Positions 33,416 to 41,843 of a DNA stretch of 64,000 nucleotides are shown here, in pieces. The notes below the pieces were generated by a model. It ran no database searches, was not told the DNA's origin, and saw only the letters and a program-made list of their open reading frames with translations. A program made the position numbers and the translations under genes. Source of the DNA: Nonomuraea indica (lineage in GTDB: Bacteria; Actinomycetota; Actinomycetes; Streptosporangiales; Streptosporangiaceae); the NCBI RefSeq assembly GCF_002850745.1, contig NZ_KZ559467.1, forward strand, positions 569,319 to 633,318, given 5' to 3'. Every line of letters begins with the position of its first letter. Within the stretch, counting starts at the first letter, position 1.

Positions 33416-35914
33416 ATGGACTGTCGGCGGGATGGGACATTCGGCGTCCGAGTGGCGGGACTGCCCGCCGGCGGGCTGGAGGAGCTGCGCTTCTCGCGCA
33501 CCTGGGAGCTGGTGGACGAGCTCCTCGAACAGGAGGCCGAGCCGGAGGACGGCCTGGCCGACCTGCTGGCCGCCGAGCTGGCCGGCAAGATCGAGACGCT
33601 GCGCCGGCTGGCCGGCGACGACGCCTTCCTGCGCGGGCTGGCCTGCTGCGGCCCGGCGCTCTCGGCGCGGCTGGAGAGCTGGCTCGCCGCCCCCGACGCG
33701 GTGCCCAAACTGCCGGCGCTCGCCCGCCTGGCCAGGCAGGTGGCCCGCGCCGCCGCCACCACCAGCCCGCACGCCGCGTTCGTGATCAGCGGTCTGGGCC
33801 GCTGGAGCGACGACGGCCCGGCGGAGGCGCCCGCCGGGCGGCTGCGCTGGAAGACGGTGGCCGAGATCGAGCTGGGCACCGTGTGGCGGGTCTGGGAGGC
33901 GCTGTCCAGACGGCCCGGGCTGCGCGAGGCGGTCGAGGTCCGCGTCAACCCGAGCCTGTGGCAGGAGGACGGGTGGCTGTGGTTCCTCGGGGCGGGGGAG
34001 CGGGAGCCGCTCACCCGGCTGCCCGCCGAGCCCACGCTGGCGGGGGTGTTCGCCTGGCTGCGCGGTACGACCGCTCCGACCGTCGGCGCGCTCGAACAGG
34101 CCGTCGCCGTCCCCGGCCTGGTGGAGCGGCTGCTGGAGATCGGCGTGCTGGAGCGGCGCCGGCCGTTCGCGGACCAGTCGCTGGATCCGCTGGCCGATCT
34201 GGCCGCCTGGGTCGAGGAGGTGCTGCCGGGCGACTCGCCCGACCGGCCGTGGCTGCCCACCGCGCTGCGCGAGGCCGTCCAGGCCACGTACGGTGAACGC
34301 ATCCGGCACGTGGCGGGCTGGCTGCTGGCCCGCCTCGGCGACAAGGCGGGCCTGGGGGACAGGACGAGCGGCGCGCTGCCGGGCGCGGGCGGCCCGGCGG
34401 GCGTGGGTGCGAGGCCGGGCCTCGGCGGCCCGGCGGGTGTGGGCGGCAGGGCGCGGCCGGGCGACCCGGTGGGTGTGGGCGGCAGGGCGCGGTTGGCGGA
34501 CGCGAGCGTGCGTCTGGAGACCGCGGTGTCGCCGGAGCCGCCCGTCGTCTGCGGGGGCGCGGCGTGGCGCCCGGTGCTGCGCGACCTCGACACCGTGCGC
34601 CGCCTGGTGGCCGTGTTCGACCCCGACCTGCTGGGCAAGCTGGCCGCCGCGGAGCACTTCCTCGAACGGTACGGGGCCGGCGCGTCCGTGCCGTTCCTGC
34701 GCTTCTACCGCGACGCGCCCGTCCCCTCGCCGGAGCCGCGGACGCCGCTCCACCGCGGCCCCGGTCCGGGCGGCACGCCGGACAGCCCGGCGGCGCGCCG
34801 GCTCGCCGGGCTGCGGCGCGAGACCTGGGACGCCCTCTACGGCGGGCCGGTGGACGGCCGCGGCGTGGTCACCGCCGACCCCGACGTGGTGGACAAGCTC
34901 GCCGCCTCCTGGCCGGCGTTCGTCCGCCCGGCAGGTTCCATCACCTGTTACGGGCACCTGACGCCGGGGCCGGAGTTCGTGCTGAACGCCGTGACCACCG
35001 GCTACGGCCGGGGCACCGGCCGCACCCGCTACCTGCTCGCCCGCGCCGGCCTCACCGGCGGCGAGGCGGGGACCGTGGCCGGGACCGTGGCCGTGGCCGG
35101 GACCGTGGCTGGGGCCGCGATCGGGGCGGGGGTCGAGGCCGGGATCGGGGCCGGAGGCGAGGCGGGGATCGGAACCGGGGGCGGGGCCGAAGGGGGCGGG
35201 CGGTGGCCGGTGGCCGAGTGCCTGGGCAGCTTCGGCGACCATCTCAACCTGCGCCCGGCCGCCGCCACCCCCGTCGACTACCCGTTCACCGTCACCGACC
35301 GGCCGGGGCCGGCGCTGACCGAGCTGCGGGTCTCCTACGATCCGGACACCCAGCGCCTGGCGCTCCGCGACGCCGACGGTGCGCCCGTGCTCCCCGTCCA
35401 CCTCGGCATGACCGGCGAGCGGGCGCTCCCGCCCGCCTGGTCGTTCCTGGTGCGGGTGTTCGGCGAGCCGCCCGTCGCCATGCCGTCGCCGTGGGGGCTC
35501 GGCGGCACCTCCGCCGACGTGGTGCTGGCCCGGCCGAGGCTGCGGGTCGGCTCGGTGGTGCTCGCCCGCGCCGGCTGGCGGACGGTCGCGGCCGAGCTGC
35601 CCATCCCGGCCGACGGGGAGAGCGACGCCGGATTCGTGCTGCGCACGGCCCGGTGGCTGCGGCGGCACGGCGTCCCGCGGCGCTTCTTCGCCCGCTTCGG
35701 CACCGCCGGGCCGGGCGGCGAGCGCCGGCCGATGTACGTGGACGTGGAGAACCACTTCCTCCTGCTGTCCCTGGCCCGCGCCGCCGCCCGCCGGGAGGGG
35801 CACGTGGTGCTGAAGGAGGCGCTGCCCGACCCGACGGACTCCCCGGCCTACGGCTCGCACGGCCGGCGCGTCACCGAGTACGTCCTGGAGGTCCCGCACC
35901 CGGCTCACGCCTGA
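33416..35914 (+). CDS. LanB/PEARL-type (lantibiotic dehydratase N-terminal domain) protein without elimination domain
   Basis: An 832-residue protein matching the tRNA-dependent glutamylation domain of class I lanthipeptide dehydratases. It opens FGVRVAGLPAGGLEEL, has the TSPHAAF element (T116-F122, equivalent to R-x-TPFGLFA), FVLNAVTTGYGRGTGR (about 521-536) and YVDVENHF (about 774-781), and ends soon after KEALPD (about 800). It stops where the glutamylation domain normally ends; no SpaB_C elimination domain is present or encoded next door. That makes it either half of a split LanB or a PEARL-like peptide aminoacyl-tRNA ligase. Two glycine-rich repeat inserts (about 320-362 and 551-597) interrupt the fold. 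ATG 33416 has GGGGGAG upstream. It leads a cluster with TPR-AAA+ and TPR-membrane genes. Confidence 0.8.
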   Translation: MDCRRDGTFGVRVAGLPAGGLEELRFSRTWELVDELLEQEAEPEDGLADLLAAELAGKIETLRRLAGDDAFLRGLACCGPALSARLESWLAAPDAVPKLPALARLARQVARAAATTSPHAAFVISGLGRWSDDGPAEAPAGRLRWKTVAEIELGTVWRVWEALSRRPGLREAVEVRVNPSLWQEDGWLWFLGAGEREPLTRLPAEPTLAGVFAWLRGTTAPTVGALEQAVAVPGLVERLLEIGVLERRRPFADQSLDPLADLAAWVEEVLPGDSPDRPWLPTALREAVQATYGERIRHVAGWLLARLGDKAGLGDRTSGALPGAGGPAGVGARPGLGGPAGVGGRARPGDPVGVGGRARLADASVRLETAVSPEPPVVCGGAAWRPVLRDLDTVRRLVAVFDPDLLGKLAAAEHFLERYGAGASVPFLRFYRDAPVPSPEPRTPLHRGPGPGGTPDSPAARRLAGLRRETWDALYGGPVDGRGVVTADPDVVDKLAASWPAFVRPAGSITCYGHLTPGPEFVLNAVTTGYGRGTGRTRYLLARAGLTGGEAGTVAGTVAVAGTVAGAAIGAGVEAGIGAGGEAGIGTGGGAEGGGRWPVAECLGSFGDHLNLRPAAATPVDYPFTVTDRPGPALTELRVSYDPDTQRLALRDADGAPVLPVHLGMTGERALPPAWSFLVRVFGEPPVAMPSPWGLGGTSADVVLARPRLRVGSVVLARAGWRTVAAELPIPADGESDAGFVLRTARWLRRHGVPRRFFARFGTAGPGGERRPMYVDVENHFLLLSLARAAARREGHVVLKEALPDPTDSPAYGSHGRRVTEYVLEVPHPAHA
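34381..34505 (+). repeat. Gly-rich in-frame repeat insert 1 in the LanB-like gene
   Basis: Imperfect tandem copies of a segment encoding GGPAGVGARPGLGG-like sequence (ggcccggcgggcgtgggtgc and relatives) interrupt the conserved region. Each unit keeps the frame. Confidence 0.6.
35068..35206 (+). repeat. Gly/Ala/Val-rich in-frame repeat insert 2 in the LanB-like gene
   Basis: Runs of gggaccgtggcc- and ggggccgcgatc-like hexamer/12-mer units encode AGTVAGTVAVAGTVAG and then GAGVEAGIGAGGEAGIG. The insert sits between two conserved blocks and does not look like part of the fold. Confidence 0.65.
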
Positions 35915-36003
35915 CGGGGACTTCCCGGACATCGCCTGGCCTGCCCCGGCCCTTCGATAGCCTTACCTGATTTGTAGGACTATTGCGACAGAAGGGACGG
36001 ATC

Positions 36004-37485
36004 GTGCCCGACGATGCCGGCCTCCAGGCGCTCCGCGAGGCGGCGCGCTTCTCTCCGGACAACCTCCCTCTGCGACGGCACCTCGCCGACCAGCTCCTCG
36101 CCAAGGGATACCTCGCCGAGGCCGAGGCCGAGTACCGCGCGGCGCTGCTCCTCGCGCCCAAGGACCCGGAGATCAGCGCCGGGCTGGCCGAGGCGTTCGT
36201 CCGCCAGAGCTCCTTCGGGGCCGCGCTGACGGCGCTGGAGCCGTTCCTCGCCGAGCCGGGCCACCCGCCGCGCATGGGCCTGCTCGCCGCGCGGGCGCTG
36301 CTCGGCGAGGGCGACCTCAGCGGAGCGGCGTACCGCTACCGCGACGCCGTCTCCCGCGACCCGTCGCTCGCCGATCCCGAACTCGCCGCCCGCCTGGCCC
36401 CGCCGCCCGCGCAGCCGCCGGCGCACCCGCTGCCAGGTCACGCCCAGCCCTACGGGCAGCCCCACCAGCCGTACGGCTCTCCCCAGCCGGGCTACGCGCA
36501 ACCGCACCACCCGTACAGCCCTCACCCGCCGGGCCACGGGCAGCCCCACCAGGGGTACGCCCCGCCGCAGCCCGTCCACGCACCGCCGGGAGCCGACCAG
36601 AGCACCGCCGAGGTGGAGCGCCCGCCGGTCACCTTCGCCGACGTGGCCGGCATGGAGGCGGTCAAGGAGGCGCTGCGGGTCAAGCTGCTCCTGCCGGTCC
36701 AGCAGCCCGAGCTGTTCGCCGCGTACGGCAAGCGCTCCGGCGGCGGCGTGCTGCTGTACGGCCCGCCGGGAGCCGGCAAGACCCACCTGGCCAGGGCCGC
36801 CGCCGGCGAGCTCGGCGCGTCGTTCGTCAACGTGGGCCTGGCCGACATCCTCGACATGTACGTCGGCTCCAGCGAGCGCAACCTGCGCGCCACGTTCGAG
36901 ATGGCCCGGCGCAACCGGCCGTGCGTGCTGTTCTTCGACGAGGTGGACGCGCTGGCCGCGCGCCGCTCCGACATGCGCCAGGCGCACACCCGGCAGCTCG
37001 TCAACCAGTTCCTGGCCGAGCTGGACGGCGTGGACGAGCACGCCAACGAGGGCGTCCTGGTGCTGGCGGCCACCAACGCCCCCTGGTACATCGACGTGGC
37101 CTTCCGCCGCCCCGGCCGCTTCGACCAGCTCGTGTTCGTGCCGCCGCCCGACGCCGCGGCCCGCGCCGCCATCCTGCGCATCCTGTGCCGTGACAAGCCG
37201 CTGGCCGAGATGGACTACGACGCGGTGGCCCGGGTGACCGAGCAGTTCGTCGGCGCGGACCTCAAGGGCGTCGTGGACCGCGCGGTGGAGGCCAAGCTGC
37301 ACCAGTCGATCGCCGCCGGGCGGCCGATCCCCATGTCCACGCCCGACCTGCTGGCGGCGGCGCGGACGGTCCGGCCGACGTCGGTGCGGGAGTGGCTGGC
37401 CACCGCGCGCAACTACGTGCTGCACGCCAACGAGTCCGGCGCGTGGGACGAGCTGATGCCGTGGATCAAGGGCGGAAAATGGTGA
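36004..37485 (+). CDS. TPR-AAA+ ATPase (CDC48/FtsH-like single-ring)
   Basis: A 493-residue protein. Two to three TPR-like repeats (about 5-130) are followed by a Pro/Gly/His/Tyr-rich linker (about 132-203, repeats of PYGQPHQPYG type). One classical AAA+ module follows, with Walker A GPPGAGKT (253-260), pore-loop DMYVGSSE (Y286), Walker B FFDEVDAL (D312, E313), sensor 1 AATNAP and arginine finger region RRPGRFD (369-375). The aromatic pore loop suggests it threads or remodels a protein substrate. The TPRs may recruit it. GTG 36004 has AAGGGA seven bases upstream; an in-frame TTG at 35983 is less likely. Its stop overlaps the start of the next gene. Confidence 0.88.
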   Translation: MPDDAGLQALREAARFSPDNLPLRRHLADQLLAKGYLAEAEAEYRAALLLAPKDPEISAGLAEAFVRQSSFGAALTALEPFLAEPGHPPRMGLLAARALLGEGDLSGAAYRYRDAVSRDPSLADPELAARLAPPPAQPPAHPLPGHAQPYGQPHQPYGSPQPGYAQPHHPYSPHPPGHGQPHQGYAPPQPVHAPPGADQSTAEVERPPVTFADVAGMEAVKEALRVKLLLPVQQPELFAAYGKRSGGGVLLYGPPGAGKTHLARAAAGELGASFVNVGLADILDMYVGSSERNLRATFEMARRNRPCVLFFDEVDALAARRSDMRQAHTRQLVNQFLAELDGVDEHANEGVLVLAATNAPWYIDVAFRRPGRFDQLVFVPPPDAAARAAILRILCRDKPLAEMDYDAVARVTEQFVGADLKGVVDRAVEAKLHQSIAAGRPIPMSTPDLLAAARTVRPTSVREWLATARNYVLHANESGAWDELMPWIKGGKW

Positions 37486-38678
37486 CAGCGGCGGCGCCGA
37501 TCGAGCGGGCCCGGACGCTGCTGCAGCTGCGCCGGCCCGCCGACGCCGAACGCGAGCTGCGCGGCGTGCTCGTCCAGGAGCCGCAGAACGCGCTGGCGCA
37601 CGCCTTCCTCTCCGTCGCGCTGACCGAGCAGCGCCGCGGCCAGGAGGCGGTGGCGGAGGCGGGCGAGGCGGTGCGGCTCGTCCCCGACTTCTGGCTCGGC
37701 CACTACGTGGCCGGCCAGGCGCTCTTCCGGGCCGGCCGGCTCGACGAGGCCGTCGCGGCCCTGCGCACGGCGCTGCGGCTCAACATGTCGTACGCGCCCA
37801 TCTGGGAGGTGCTCGCCCGCGTCCACCTGCAGCGCGGCGAGTGGTCCCGGACCGCCGACGCGGCCCGTCGCGGCCTGGAGCTCGACCCGGAGGACTCCGA
37901 CCTGGTCAGCCTGCTGGCCCTGGCCCTCATCGGGCTCGGCCAGGCCGCCGCCGCCCTGGACACGGCGGCGCAGGCCATCCGGCTCAGCCCGGAGAGCGCG
38001 CTGGCCCACCTGGTGCGCGGGCGGGCGGCGCTGGCGCTGCGCCGCCCGGGGGAGGCGGCCGGCTCCTTCCGCGAGGTGCTCCGTCTCGACCCGGGCTTCG
38101 GCCAGGCCAGGGACCTGCTGGTGGCGGCGCTGAAGCAGCGCAACCCGCTCTACCGGTGGCTGGAGGGCCCGCGCCGCAGGTTTTTCGGCGGGTGGCGGAT
38201 GGTGTTCCTGCTGCCGGTCGCGCCGCCGCTCATCGCCGTGTTCGTGCTCATCGCGCTGCTGCACTGGGCGGCGTGGGTGGCCGAGGCGGTCACCACGCTG
38301 CGCCTGACGCGGGCCAGGGCGACCATGCTGCTGTTCGAGGCGGGCGAGAGCCGGGTGGCCGCGCTGTGCTGCGGCCTCCTGGCGGCGGGCGCGGGGCTGC
38401 TCGCGCTCGGCATCGCGGTCGCGGGCGAGCCTGTCGGCACGGCGGGGGCGGCCGTCATGGCACTGGTCACCCCCGTTCAGGAGGCCGCCCACACCGGCTC
38501 GCCGCTCGGCCGCAGGATCCTGTACGGCTGGACGGGCCTGCTGGCCGTGGCGGCCACCGCGTCGGCGGCGCTCGGGGAGATGTCCGGCGCCCTGCTGAGC
38601 TGCTACGCCGCGCTGGCGACGATCTGGATCGCGGCCGGGGTGCGCCGCCTGTTCGCCCCGGCCCCCGATCCGGTCTGA
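37479..38678 (+). CDS. TPR protein with C-terminal transmembrane helices
   Basis: A 399-residue protein whose first 215 residues are consecutive TPR repeats (PIERARTLLQLRRPADAERELR, PQNALAHAFLSVAL, SYAPIWEVLARVHLQRG and so on). It then has about four hydrophobic helices (near 240-268, 285-310, 345-365, 372-390). ATG 37479 overlaps the ATPase stop (ATGGTGA), so the two are translationally coupled and probably form a complex: a membrane-tethered TPR scaffold with a TPR-bearing ATPase. No enzymatic motif is visible. Confidence 0.75.
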   Translation: MVTAAAPIERARTLLQLRRPADAERELRGVLVQEPQNALAHAFLSVALTEQRRGQEAVAEAGEAVRLVPDFWLGHYVAGQALFRAGRLDEAVAALRTALRLNMSYAPIWEVLARVHLQRGEWSRTADAARRGLELDPEDSDLVSLLALALIGLGQAAAALDTAAQAIRLSPESALAHLVRGRAALALRRPGEAAGSFREVLRLDPGFGQARDLLVAALKQRNPLYRWLEGPRRRFFGGWRMVFLLPVAPPLIAVFVLIALLHWAAWVAEAVTTLRLTRARATMLLFEAGESRVAALCCGLLAAGAGLLALGIAVAGEPVGTAGAAVMALVTPVQEAAHTGSPLGRRILYGWTGLLAVAATASAALGEMSGALLSCYAALATIWIAAGVRRLFAPAPDPV

Positions 38679-38698
38679 GCCGCGCCGGCCCGCCGGCG

Positions 38699-40072
38699 CT
38701 ACCCGCGCAGGTTGGCGGCCAGCAGGTCGAGCAGCGGCTCGCGGCGTACGCACCGCTCCAGCAGGAACGAGTCGGCCAGCGCGGTCAGCTCGTCGTCGCC
38801 GAGCCCGCGGAACAGCCCGGCGTACTCCGGCAGCAGCGCCTGCGCGAGCAGGATGTGCCTGACCAGGTCGTCGGTCTGGTAGCGGGCGCCCCACGGGTAC
38901 GGCTTCCAGCCGGGCGCCTCCTCGGCGAGCAGCCGGTGCAGCGGCGCCAGCACCTCGGCCGTCTCCTCCATCGTCGAGCCCCACCGGTCCACGCCGAGCC
39001 GCCGCTTCTTGGCGATGAACGGCCCGAACCGGTCCAGGTACGGCCCCGCCGCGCACACCAGCCCCTGCAGGCCGACGTCCTTGTACGTCCACAGCGACCA
39101 TCCGGCGTCGTGGGCGTCGTAGATCTCCAGCTGGTCGCGCAGGATCCGGTAGCGCTGCTCGTCCACGGCCGGGTCGCCGGTGTAGACGGGTCCGAACTCG
39201 CCCACCCACAGCGGCGTGCCCGTCTCCCGCTGGAAGCGTGAGCGCCTGGCGAACGCCTCCTCCAGTTGGGCCCGGTCACACCACTCGCCCCGGGTGTAGC
39301 CGGGGTACGGCCCGCCGTGGGCGAACCCGGCCAGGGCGTAGTCGTGGCAGACGAACACCGTGTTCTCGTACATCTCGCGGAAGACCGTGAAGTCGGTGGC
39401 GTAGGTGTTGCCGTCGAGGAACAGCACGTGCCGCGGGTCGGCGGCGCGCACCGCCTTGACCAGCCGGTCGTAGAACGGGCCCACCACCTTCCCGGACGGG
39501 TCGCCCGGCTCGTTGACCGGGTTGTAGCCGGCCACCCAGGGATGGTCGCGGTAGCGGTCGGCGATCGCCTCCCACAGGTTCACGACCCGGTCCTGGAAGT
39601 GGCGGTGCCGCCAGAACGCGGCCACGTGGGTGGGGTTGTCGGAGTGCCAGTGCTGGTTCTGCGAGCCGGGCAGGGCGTGCAGGTCGATGACGCTGTAGAT
39701 CCCGTGGGCGCCGAGCAGGCCGATGACGCGGTCGAGGTGCCGGAAGCCGCGCTCGACGATCTCGAACGGGCGCTCGTCGGACTCCAGGTGGCGGTAGTTG
39801 ACCGGGATGCGCACACAGTTCATGCCCAGCCCGGCGAGCAGGGCGGCGTCGCTGTCGGTGAAGAAGGAGGTCAGCAGCCGGTCGAAGAACAGCTCCGCGC
39901 GGTCCTCGCCGAGCACGTCGCGCACGGCGGCCCGCATCGAGCTCTCGTCGGCGGGGTAGCCGGTGATGAAGTTCTCCATGTTGAGCCAGCCCCCCAGGCC
40001 GACTCCGCGCAGTCGTACCGGCGTGCCGTCGGGCGCGCGGAGCTGCGATCCGGACACGTGCAGCATGGTCAT
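38699..40072 (-). CDS. GH5-family glycoside hydrolase (beta-glucanase/glucosidase type)
   Basis: A 457-residue cytoplasmic enzyme without signal peptide. GH5 hallmarks are VRLRGVGLGGWLNMENF at the N-terminus, DLHALPGSQNQHWHSD, the acid/base Glu188 in YNPVNEPG, and the nucleophile Glu292 in VGEFGPVY. It likely hydrolyses a beta-glucoside or short beta-glucan imported by the adjacent ABC system. The start at 40072 overlaps the permease stop (ATGA), making it the last gene of the operon. Exact linkage specificity (exo-1,3-glucanase-like GH5_9 group is a reasonable guess) is inferred. Confidence 0.9.
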   Translation of the reverse strand: MTMLHVSGSQLRAPDGTPVRLRGVGLGGWLNMENFITGYPADESSMRAAVRDVLGEDRAELFFDRLLTSFFTDSDAALLAGLGMNCVRIPVNYRHLESDERPFEIVERGFRHLDRVIGLLGAHGIYSVIDLHALPGSQNQHWHSDNPTHVAAFWRHRHFQDRVVNLWEAIADRYRDHPWVAGYNPVNEPGDPSGKVVGPFYDRLVKAVRAADPRHVLFLDGNTYATDFTVFREMYENTVFVCHDYALAGFAHGGPYPGYTRGEWCDRAQLEEAFARRSRFQRETGTPLWVGEFGPVYTGDPAVDEQRYRILRDQLEIYDAHDAGWSLWTYKDVGLQGLVCAAGPYLDRFGPFIAKKRRLGVDRWGSTMEETAEVLAPLHRLLAEEAPGWKPYPWGARYQTDDLVRHILLAQALLPEYAGLFRGLGDDELTALADSFLLERCVRREPLLDLLAANLRG

Positions 40073-40884
40073 CCTTTCGTGGCCCCAGCGGTGAGGCCCC
40101 CGACGAGGTGCCGCTCGGCCAGGGCGTAGAAGCCCAGCGCCGGCAGCATGGCGAGGACGAGGTAGGCGAGGATGCGGGCGGTGTCGGAGGCGTACTGGCC
40201 CTGGAACTGCTGGACGCCGAGCGGCAGCGTCCAGGACAGCTCGTCGCTGAAGACCACCACCGGCAGCATGAAGTTGTTCCAGCTCCCGACGATGGCGAGC
40301 ACCGAGACGGTGGCCAGCGCCGGGCGGGCCATCGGCAGCAGGATCCGCCAGAAGAAGCCGAACGGGCTGCAGCCGTCGATGATGGCGGCCTCCTCGACCT
40401 CTCCCGGGATGCCGCGGAAGAAGCCCCGCAGAATGATGATGGTCAGCGGCAGCCCGAAGGCCGCCTGGGTGAGGATCACGCCGAGCGGGTTGTCGAGCAG
40501 CCCGAGCGTGCGCAGCAGCACGAAGATCGGCAGGATGGCCACCGCGAACGGGAACATCAGCCCCATCGTGAAGACCGTGAACAGCACCTCCCTGCCGCGG
40601 AAGGCGAACCGGGCGAAGACGAACGCCGCCATCGCCGACAGCAGCACGACGATCACGGTCGTGGTCACGGCGATGAACGTGCTGTTCCAGAGCTGGCGCC
40701 AGAACGAGCCCGCGCCGAGCACCTCGGTGTAGTTGCCGGTCTGCCAGGGGTCCGGCAGGCCGAAGGGGTTGGTGGACAGCTGGCCGGTGCTCTTGAAACC
40801 GCCGAGGACGGCGTACAGGACCGGGACGAGGATGAACGCGCCGACGATCCAGGCGATGGCGTGCAGCGGAAGGGTGCGTCTCAA
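40069..40884 (-). CDS. ABC sugar transporter permease (MalG/CebG-like)
   Basis: A 271-residue inner-membrane permease with six predicted helices and the EAA loop EVEEAAIIDGCSPFGFFWRILLP (about 175-197) that contacts the ATPase. It starts at TTG 40884, overlapping the upstream permease stop (TTGA), with GGGAG seven bases before. No other start codon in this frame is well placed. It is paired with the next permease and the binding protein. Confidence 0.88.
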   Translation of the reverse strand: MRRTLPLHAIAWIVGAFILVPVLYAVLGGFKSTGQLSTNPFGLPDPWQTGNYTEVLGAGSFWRQLWNSTFIAVTTTVIVVLLSAMAAFVFARFAFRGREVLFTVFTMGLMFPFAVAILPIFVLLRTLGLLDNPLGVILTQAAFGLPLTIIILRGFFRGIPGEVEEAAIIDGCSPFGFFWRILLPMARPALATVSVLAIVGSWNNFMLPVVVFSDELSWTLPLGVQQFQGQYASDTARILAYLVLAMLPALGFYALAERHLVGGLTAGATKG

Positions 40885-41843
40885 CGGTGGTCTCCCATCC
40901 GGGTGCTGGCGCCCTCCAGGTCGCGGCGCATCACGAACCGCTGGTAGAACAGCGCGAAGATGAAGCTGAGCACGAACATCACCACGCTGATGGCGCTGGC
41001 GTAGCCCACCTGGTTGCGGCCGAAGCCGAACTCCATCATCGTCACGGCCATGGTCTCCGAGGCGTGTGACGGGCCGCCCTCGGTGAGGATCCACACCAGG
41101 TCGAAGAGCTGGATCGTGTAGATGACCGACAGGAAGACGCTGATCCGGATCGTCGGGCCGAGCAGCGGCAGCGTGACGTGCCGGAAGACCTTCCACGACG
41201 TGCCGCCGTCGATCTGCGCGGCCTCGATCAGCTCGTTCGGGATGCCCTGCCGCCCCGCGAGGTAGATCATCATGTGGAAGCCGAAGTACTTCCACGTCAT
41301 GACCAGGAACAGCGAGTACATCACGGTGTCCGGGGCGGACAGCCACGACGACTCCAGGCCGACGAAGCCCAGCAGGTGGTTGGCCAGGCCGCTCCCCGGC
41401 GACAGGATGAGCGAGAACAGCACGCCCGTGATGACCTCGGAGAGCACGTACGGCGCGAAGAACACCAGCCGGTACACCGCCCGCCCGCGGATGCGCTGGT
41501 TCAGCAGCATCGCGACGGCCAGCGAGAAGGGAAGCTGGACCACCAGCGAGAACACGACGAGCAGCACCAGGTTGCGCAGATCCTGGTGGAACAGGTCGCT
41601 GCCGAGCAGCCGGGTGAAGTTGTCCAGGCCGACGAAGTTGGTGGGCAGGCCCCCGAAGCCGTTCCACTTGAACGCGCTGGCGTAGAAGGCGACCACGATG
41701 GGCGCCACCACCAGGAGCAGGAAGAGCACCAGCGCGGGCAGCACGAACAGGGCGACGGTCACCCGGATGCGCCGCCTGCGGGGGTCGGCTCGCCGGAGGG
41801 CCGGACGCGCGGGCGCCTCCGGCCCTCGGGTCAGCGTGGTCAT
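40881..41843 (-). CDS. ABC sugar transporter permease (MalF/CebF-like)
   Basis: A 320-residue permease: a basic N-terminal tail, about six helices, and the EAA motif NELIEAAQIDGGTSWKVFRHVTLP (about 218-241). Its ATG at 41843 overlaps the binding-protein stop (ATGA). It forms the heterodimeric channel with the downstream permease. No ATP-binding subunit lies in the operon, so a shared ATPase such as MsiK elsewhere in the genome is expected, as in streptomycete sugar importers. Confidence 0.9.
   Translation of the reverse strand: MTTLTRGPEAPARPALRRADPRRRRIRVTVALFVLPALVLFLLLVVAPIVVAFYASAFKWNGFGGLPTNFVGLDNFTRLLGSDLFHQDLRNLVLLVVFSLVVQLPFSLAVAMLLNQRIRGRAVYRLVFFAPYVLSEVITGVLFSLILSPGSGLANHLLGFVGLESSWLSAPDTVMYSLFLVMTWKYFGFHMMIYLAGRQGIPNELIEAAQIDGGTSWKVFRHVTLPLLGPTIRISVFLSVIYTIQLFDLVWILTEGGPSHASETMAVTMMEFGFGRNQVGYASAISVVMFVLSFIFALFYQRFVMRRDLEGASTRMGDHR

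Noticed and set aside
33416..35914. LanB-like gene as part of an ordinary class I lanthipeptide cluster
   Set aside because: No LanC, elimination domain, transporter, protease or Cys-containing precursor is in the vicinity.
38682..38699. GC-rich palindrome GCGCCGGC-CC-GCCGGCGC as a terminator between convergent genes
   Set aside because: The loop would be only two bases, too small for a stable hairpin as drawn; it may still contribute, but I do not annotate it.
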